This document shows, one piece after another, positions 6,789 through 10,964 of a DNA stretch of 10,964 bases (the first letter of the stretch is position 1; every line of letters starts with the position of its first letter). Made by a program: the position numbers and the translations under genes. Below the pieces are notes generated by a model. The model did not search any database. It was given only the letters and a program-made list of their open reading frames with translations, and had not been told where the DNA came from. Source of the stretch: Nitriliruptorales bacterium (GTDB taxonomy: Bacteria > Actinomycetota > Nitriliruptoria > Euzebyales > Egibacteraceae); assembly GCA_007133145.1 (NCBI GenBank), contig SLNF01000153.1, forward strand, positions 1 to 10,964. Reading direction: 5' to 3'.

Positions 6789-7869
6789 CCCCGGCCGACC
6801 CCGTCGGGACCCGTCCGACGAGGCGGGCCCGGCCGGAGGGCAGATCAGGGCCCAGCCGCCGATCCGCCCGCGACCGCCGTTGCAGGCCCTCGCGCTGCGG
6901 GGGCTGCTCGCGCTCGGGCTCCTGCTCGTCGTCGCGGTCACCGTCCTCCTCGGCAGCGACGGCTTCGTCGACGAGACCGGGGGCGAGATCGGCCTCGTCG
7001 ACGCGCTCTACTACGCCTCGGTGACGACGACGACGACCGGCTATGGCGACATCACACCGGTCACGACGGGCGCGCGCCTCGCGACGGTGCTCGTCATCAC
7101 CCCGGCGAGGGTCGGCTTCCTCCTGCTCCTCGTCGGCACGACCGTGGAGCTGCTCACCGAGCGCTGGCGCGAGGCGCACCGCCGCGACCGATGGAGGCGA
7201 CGCGTGAACGAGCACTACATCATCACCGGCTTCGGGGTGAAGGGCCGCTCGGCGGCGAGGGCGCTGTGCGAGGACGGCGTGAGCCCGGAGGACGTCGTCG
7301 TCGTCGAGCTGCGCCGCGAGGCCGCCGACGAGGCCCGCGCCGAGGGCTACACCGTCGTCGTCGGCGACGCCTCCCGGGCACAGGTGCTGCGCGAGGCCCG
7401 TGTCGAGCGTGCGCGGGGCGTCATCATCGCCCCCAGCCGCGACGACGCCGCGGTGCTCACGACGCTGACCGCGCGGGAGCTCGCTCCCCAGGCCACGATC
7501 GTCGCCTCGGTGCGCGAGGAGGAGAACGCCCACCTCCTGCGTCAGAGCGGCGCCGACGAGGCGATCGTCTCGGCGGAGACCTCTGGGCGGCTGCTCGGGC
7601 TCACGAGCCGCAACCCCCGCGTGGGGCAGATCGTGAGCGACCTCCTCCACACCGACTACGGCCTCGCGCTCGTCGAGCACGAGGTGACGTCGGGGGAGGC
7701 CGGTGCCGGCGTCGCCGACCTGCCCGGTCAGCGGACGATCGCCGTCGTCCGCGACGGGCGGACGCTGCGCTACGACGACCCCGCGATCGGCGACCTCCGC
7801 GAGGGCGACCGCGTCGTCGGCTTCCCCGACGACGAGGAGCGCCGCACCGGCCCGAGCGACGACACGTAG
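6772..7869 (+). CDS. Two-TM potassium channel with cytoplasmic RCK (TrkA-N/TrkA-C) domains
   Basis: A 365-residue K+ channel of MthK-like layout. A basic, Pro-rich N-terminus (1-36) precedes TM1 (about 37-61), the pore helix and selectivity filter TTGYGD (88-93) in YYASVTTTTTGYGDITP, and TM2 (about 101-126). A basic linker (RWREAHRRDRWRRR) leads to the RCK N-domain, a Rossmann fold with GFGVKGRSAA near 153-162 and VVGDASRAQVL. An RCK C-domain of about 70 residues closes the protein. RCK rings bind ligands such as Ca2+ or nucleotides and gate the pore; the ligand is not evident here. The ATG at 6772 overlaps the end of parE and has only a weak ribosome site, so coupled translation is likely. 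An internal GTG at 7204 with its own Shine-Dalgarno may also be used. The filter has Thr where KcsA has Val. Confidence 0.88.
7193..7197 (+). promoter_or_regulatory. Internal Shine-Dalgarno inside the K+ channel gene
   Basis: GGAGG at 7193-7197 lies 6 nt before an in-frame GTG (7204-7206), exactly at the linker between TM2 and the RCK domain. It is a better initiation signal than the one at the full-length start. Confidence 0.6.
7204..7869 (+). CDS. Possible free RCK protein from an internal start in the channel gene
   Basis: Starting at codon 145 (GTG) this would give a 221-residue soluble protein beginning MNEHYIITGFGVKGRSAARA, which is precisely the RCK N-domain plus C-domain without the pore. 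The archaeal channel MthK makes such a product from an internal start, and four free copies join four tethered ones in the gating ring. The ribosome site and domain-exact position are seen directly; use in the cell is inferred. The same codons are part of the full-length gene. Confidence 0.5.
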   Translation: MNEHYIITGFGVKGRSAARALCEDGVSPEDVVVVELRREAADEARAEGYTVVVGDASRAQVLREARVERARGVIIAPSRDDAAVLTTLTARELAPQATIVASVREEENAHLLRQSGADEAIVSAETSGRLLGLTSRNPRVGQIVSDLLHTDYGLALVEHEVTSGEAGAGVADLPGQRTIAVVRDGRTLRYDDPAIGDLREGDRVVGFPDDEERRTGPSDDT

Positions 7870-7947
7870 GACGAGGGGACCGGCCTCGGGGGACGAGGGT
7901 CGGTGCACGCTGCCCGGAGGCGCATTACGGCTCCCTGGGCGGGGCAG

Positions 7948-7953
7948 TACCGT
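7948..7953 (+). promoter_or_regulatory. Candidate promoter for the CcdA-like gene
   Basis: TACCGT fits TANNNT. TTACGG at 7925-7930 lies 17 bp upstream as a poor -35. A leader of about 75 nt would follow, containing the inverted repeat at 7981-8009. Confidence 0.3.
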
Positions 7954-7980
7954 GGATGCGGTGTCCCGGCAGCTGGCCGC

Positions 7981-8009
7981 GGCCCCGTGCCGGACCGCGC
8001 GACGGGGCC
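7981..8009 (+). repeat. Hairpin in the leader of the CcdA-like gene
   Basis: GGCCCCGT (7981-7988) and ACGGGGCC (8002-8009) are perfect 8-bp arms around a 13-nt loop. The hairpin ends 9 nt before the AGGAGG ribosome site (8019-8024). It could affect translation, mRNA stability or, as DNA, protein binding. No T run follows, so it does not look like a terminator. Confidence 0.5.
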
Positions 8010-8031
8010 CGTGGGACCAGGAGGAGGGGCG

Positions 8032-9243
8032 ATGAGGTCGACGGTAGGGCTCATGCCCTGGCGCGCGGTGGCGCGCGCCGGGACCGTGCTCGCGCTGCTC
8101 GCCCTCGTCGTCACGCTGCTCACCGCCCTCGCGTCGACGGCGGGCGGCGGTGAGGCGCGCGCCGACGGGCCGCGCGAGGCGTCGCCGCAGGGCGCCGAGC
8201 AGGCCGGGACCACGACGTTGGAGGTCGCCGAGGCCGAGGGGCCCGGCGAGGCCGCCGAGGCCGGCGAGCGCTCCGCGCGTGTCGGCCTCGGACCCTTCGG
8301 GGAGGTCGAGCTCGCTGGGCAGCCGCTCGTCGCGGCGACCGCGCTCATCGCCTTCGTCGACGGCTTCAACCCCTGCTCGCTGTGGGTGCTCACCGTCCTG
8401 CTCGCGATGATCCTCCACACGCGCTCCCGCGCCCGCGTCGCGGCGGTGGGGCTCACGTTCCTCCTCGTGACCGCGACGATCTACGGCGTCTTCATCGCGG
8501 GGCTCTTCGCCGCCTTCGCCGTGGCCGGCTTCGCCGATCCGATCCGCTTCGCGGTCGCCGCACTGGCGCTGGCCTTCGCCGCCGTGAACATCAAGGACTA
8601 CTTCGCCTTCAAACAGGGCGTGAGCCTGTCGATCCCCGACCGCTTCAAGCCCCGCATCTACCGGGGTGGGCGCTCGGTGCGCGAGGACAAGCCCCTGCCG
8701 GTGGTCCTCGCGATCACCGTCGCGCTCGCCGCGGGCGTGGCGATCATCGAGCTGCCGTGCACCGCGGGGCTGCCCCTGGTCTGGACGGGGCTCGTGAGCG
8801 AGGCCGGCGTCGACGGAGCGGGCTTCCTCGGCCTGCTCGCCGTCTACCTCCTCGTCTACCTCGGTGTCGAGGTCGCTCTCCTCGTCGCGGCGCTCGTCAC
8901 CCTCGCCTCGGTGCGCCTCGACGAGGGTCGGGGCCGCGTCCTCAAGCTCATCGGTGGCGCGGTCATGGCCGCGATCGCGATCGTCCTCGTCGTCGACCCG
9001 TCGATCATGGAGAGCTTCGCCGGCTCGTTCGGGGTCATCGGCGCCGCGCTCGGCGTCGCCGCGATCATCGCGCTCGTCTTCCCTCCCGAGGGCCGCGCGC
9101 GCACCCGGCCGCAGGAGCCCGAGGACGCCGCCGAGGCGCAGGAGCCCGAGGACGCCGCCGAGGCAAGCGAGGAGCGGGACACCTCCGCCGCGCCCGAGGA
9201 CGCCGACGCACGTGGCCATCACGCCCGCGACCGGAGACGTTGA
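8032..9243 (+). CDS. CcdA/DsbD-like membrane protein, putative thiol-disulfide electron transporter
   Basis: A 403-residue polytopic membrane protein. A signal-like hydrophobic segment (about 14-35, then ARA-DG near 42-46) is followed by an acidic extracytoplasmic stretch (about 45-95) and roughly six or seven membrane helices (about 96-128, 137-165, 171-190, 222-254, 265-293, 303-322, 330-350). There are exactly two cysteines: Cys115 in GFNPCSLWVL and Cys243 in IELPCTAGLPLV. Each follows a proline inside a helix, the arrangement of the redox pair in the DsbD/CcdA family, which moves electrons from cytoplasmic thioredoxin to the cell exterior. The C-terminus is an acidic tail with two QEPEDAAEA repeats and a His/Arg end. 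AGGAGG at 8019-8024 lies 7 nt before the ATG. No extracytoplasmic thioredoxin partner is seen in the window. Family is fairly sure; exact substrate unknown. Confidence 0.75.
   Translation: MRSTVGLMPWRAVARAGTVLALLALVVTLLTALASTAGGGEARADGPREASPQGAEQAGTTTLEVAEAEGPGEAAEAGERSARVGLGPFGEVELAGQPLVAATALIAFVDGFNPCSLWVLTVLLAMILHTRSRARVAAVGLTFLLVTATIYGVFIAGLFAAFAVAGFADPIRFAVAALALAFAAVNIKDYFAFKQGVSLSIPDRFKPRIYRGGRSVREDKPLPVVLAITVALAAGVAIIELPCTAGLPLVWTGLVSEAGVDGAGFLGLLAVYLLVYLGVEVALLVAALVTLASVRLDEGRGRVLKLIGGAVMAAIAIVLVVDPSIMESFAGSFGVIGAALGVAAIIALVFPPEGRARTRPQEPEDAAEAQEPEDAAEASEERDTSAAPEDADARGHHARDRRR
9112..9165 (+). repeat. 27-bp in-frame tandem repeat in the CcdA-like gene
   Basis: Two 27-bp units (9112-9138 and 9139-9165) differ only at the last base and each encode QEPEDAAEA. 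The array lengthens the acidic cytoplasmic tail without altering frame. It probably arose by slippage and may vary in copy number between strains. Confidence 0.9.
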
Positions 9244-9246
9244 GCC

Positions 9247-9263
9247 CCCCGCGGCGTGCGGGG
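9247..9263 (+). terminator. Hairpin just after the CcdA-like gene, possible terminator
   Basis: CCCCGC and GCGGGG form a 6-bp stem with a 5-nt loop starting 4 bp after the stop codon. There is no U tract, so it is at most a weak or non-canonical terminator. Confidence 0.3.
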
Positions 9264-9277
9264 TCGCGCGGTGGGGA

Positions 9278-9283
9278 TAGGAT
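9278..9283 (+). promoter_or_regulatory. Candidate -10 box for osmC
   Basis: TAGGAT in GGGGATAGGATCG fits TANNNT with four matches to TATAAT and lies 45 nt before the ATG. No clear -35 at 17 bp. This is one of the better -10 matches in the window. Confidence 0.4.
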
Positions 9284-9328
9284 CGCGCCGTCTGACACTG
9301 CGAGCGCGGAGAGCAGAGGAGACCGCAC

Positions 9329-9769
9329 ATGGCCGTGGACCGCACCGCGACGAACGTCTGGGAGGGCGACGTGCAGGAGGGGTCGGGCTCGACGTCGCTC
9401 GAGTCCTCGGGGGCCACGCCGCCGCTGCCGGTGAGCTTCCCGGCCCGCGCCGGGGAGTCCGCGGGAAAGACGAGCCCCGAGGAGCTCATCGCCGCCGCGC
9501 ACGCCTCCTGCTACAACATGGCGCTCTCGAGCGCCCTGTCGAAGTCCGTCGGCGCCCCCGAGTGGCTGCGCACCTCGGTCACCGTCTCCTACTCCCGGGA
9601 GGGCGGACCGCACATCTCCGGCGTCGCGCTGCACGTGCGCGGGAAGGTCCCCGGGGCGAGCGCCGAGGGCTTCGCCGACGCGGCGGCAGCAGCGAAGGAG
9701 GGCTGCCCGGTGTCGAAGCTCATGGCCGGCAACGTCCCGATCACCCTCGACGCCGCGCTCGAGTCCTAG
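9329..9769 (+). CDS. osmC: OsmC/Ohr-family peroxiredoxin-like hydroperoxide reductase
   Basis: A 146-residue cytoplasmic protein of the OsmC family, which reduces organic hydroperoxides with a pair of cysteines. Cys61 (peroxidatic, in PEELIAAAHASCYNMALS) and Cys126 (in AAKEGCPVSKLMAGNVPITLDA) match the E. coli OsmC pair in position and context. Arg40 (FPAR) and Glu51 (PEE) fit the conserved active-site Arg and Glu. Full length for the family, which acts as a dimer. GAGGAG at 9316-9321 lies 7 nt before the ATG. A separate -10-like element and a hairpin before it suggest its own transcription. Motifs favour the OsmC rather than the Ohr branch. Its neighbour is a membrane thiol protein, but no partner or regulator of OhrR type is visible. 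Confidence 0.93.
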   Translation: MAVDRTATNVWEGDVQEGSGSTSLESSGATPPLPVSFPARAGESAGKTSPEELIAAAHASCYNMALSSALSKSVGAPEWLRTSVTVSYSREGGPHISGVALHVRGKVPGASAEGFADAAAAAKEGCPVSKLMAGNVPITLDAALES

Positions 9770-9779
9770 CGCCACCGAA

Positions 9780-9811
9780 CCCCGCCCTTGCCGGCGCGGG
9801 GCTGCGCCGGC
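9780..9811 (+). terminator. Two overlapping, mutually exclusive hairpins after osmC
   Basis: Stem A is CCCCGC (9780-9785) with GCGGGG (9796-9801) around a 10-nt loop. Stem B is GCCGGCGC (9790-9797) with GCGCCGGC (9804-9811) around a 6-nt loop. They share 9796-9797, and stem B uses the loop of stem A, so they compete. Stem B is much stronger. It may end osmC transcripts, though no U tract follows. Confidence 0.45.
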
Positions 9812-9828
9812 CCGGCGCGGCGTCGTGG

Positions 9829-9834
9829 CACGCT
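9829..9834 (+). promoter_or_regulatory. Candidate -10 box for parC
   Basis: CACGCT differs from the recurrent TACGCT only at the first base. It lies 49 nt before the ATG at 9884. A GAGGG ribosome site at 9871-9875 follows with an 8-nt gap. Weak by itself; supported mainly by position. Confidence 0.3.
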
Positions 9835-9883
9835 GTGCGCACCGGAGCACCGAGCTGTCCCCTACGCCCCGAGGGTGCCGTCC

Positions 9884-10964
<1,081 letters not shown>

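Overview
The window is very GC-rich DNA with short intergenic gaps and codons ending in G or C. It reads as a chromosomal segment of a high-GC, probably actinobacterial, organism. Supporting signs are an actinobacterial-type RCK potassium channel, a Gram-positive-type DapE, candidate leaderless promoters, and a sigma-70 gene near a second topoisomerase pair. The lineage call is inference. A deep-branching actinobacterial class would fit, because DapD is of the E. coli type rather than the mycobacterial type. Nothing indicates a phage, insertion sequence, CRISPR array, tRNA or rRNA.

Layout. On the minus strand lie the 5' end of an unknown gene (1-93) and an RpoD-family sigma factor (159-1070). 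A divergent spacer of 274 bp (1071-1344) carries three palindromes. All remaining genes are on the plus strand. First come dapC, dapD and dapE, three consecutive steps of the succinylase branch of diaminopimelate/lysine synthesis; dapD and dapE overlap by 14 bp. A 78-residue single-pass membrane protein follows. Next is a type IIA topoisomerase B subunit (ParE/GyrB), which overlaps by 17 bp a two-TM potassium channel with RCK domains. Then come a CcdA/DsbD-like membrane protein with exactly two cysteines, an OsmC/Ohr peroxidase, and the first 360 codons of the matching topoisomerase A subunit (ParC/GyrA), which runs off the window.

How the genes work together. DapC, DapD and DapE supply meso-DAP for peptidoglycan and lysine. 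The two topoisomerase subunits should form one heterotetramer although their genes are about 3.1 kb apart. The membrane thiol protein and OsmC may form a small thiol-redox module (inference).

Most genes here are familiar families, and I see no clearly new multi-gene system. The most interesting signals are small. An in-frame GTG with its own Shine-Dalgarno inside the channel gene would yield a free RCK protein, as in MthK. A recurring TACGCT -10-like hexamer lies ahead of several genes, including an apparently leaderless dapC. A 16-bp tandem duplication spans the dapC stop and runs up to the dapD promoter. Overlapping alternative hairpins lie upstream of the A subunit.
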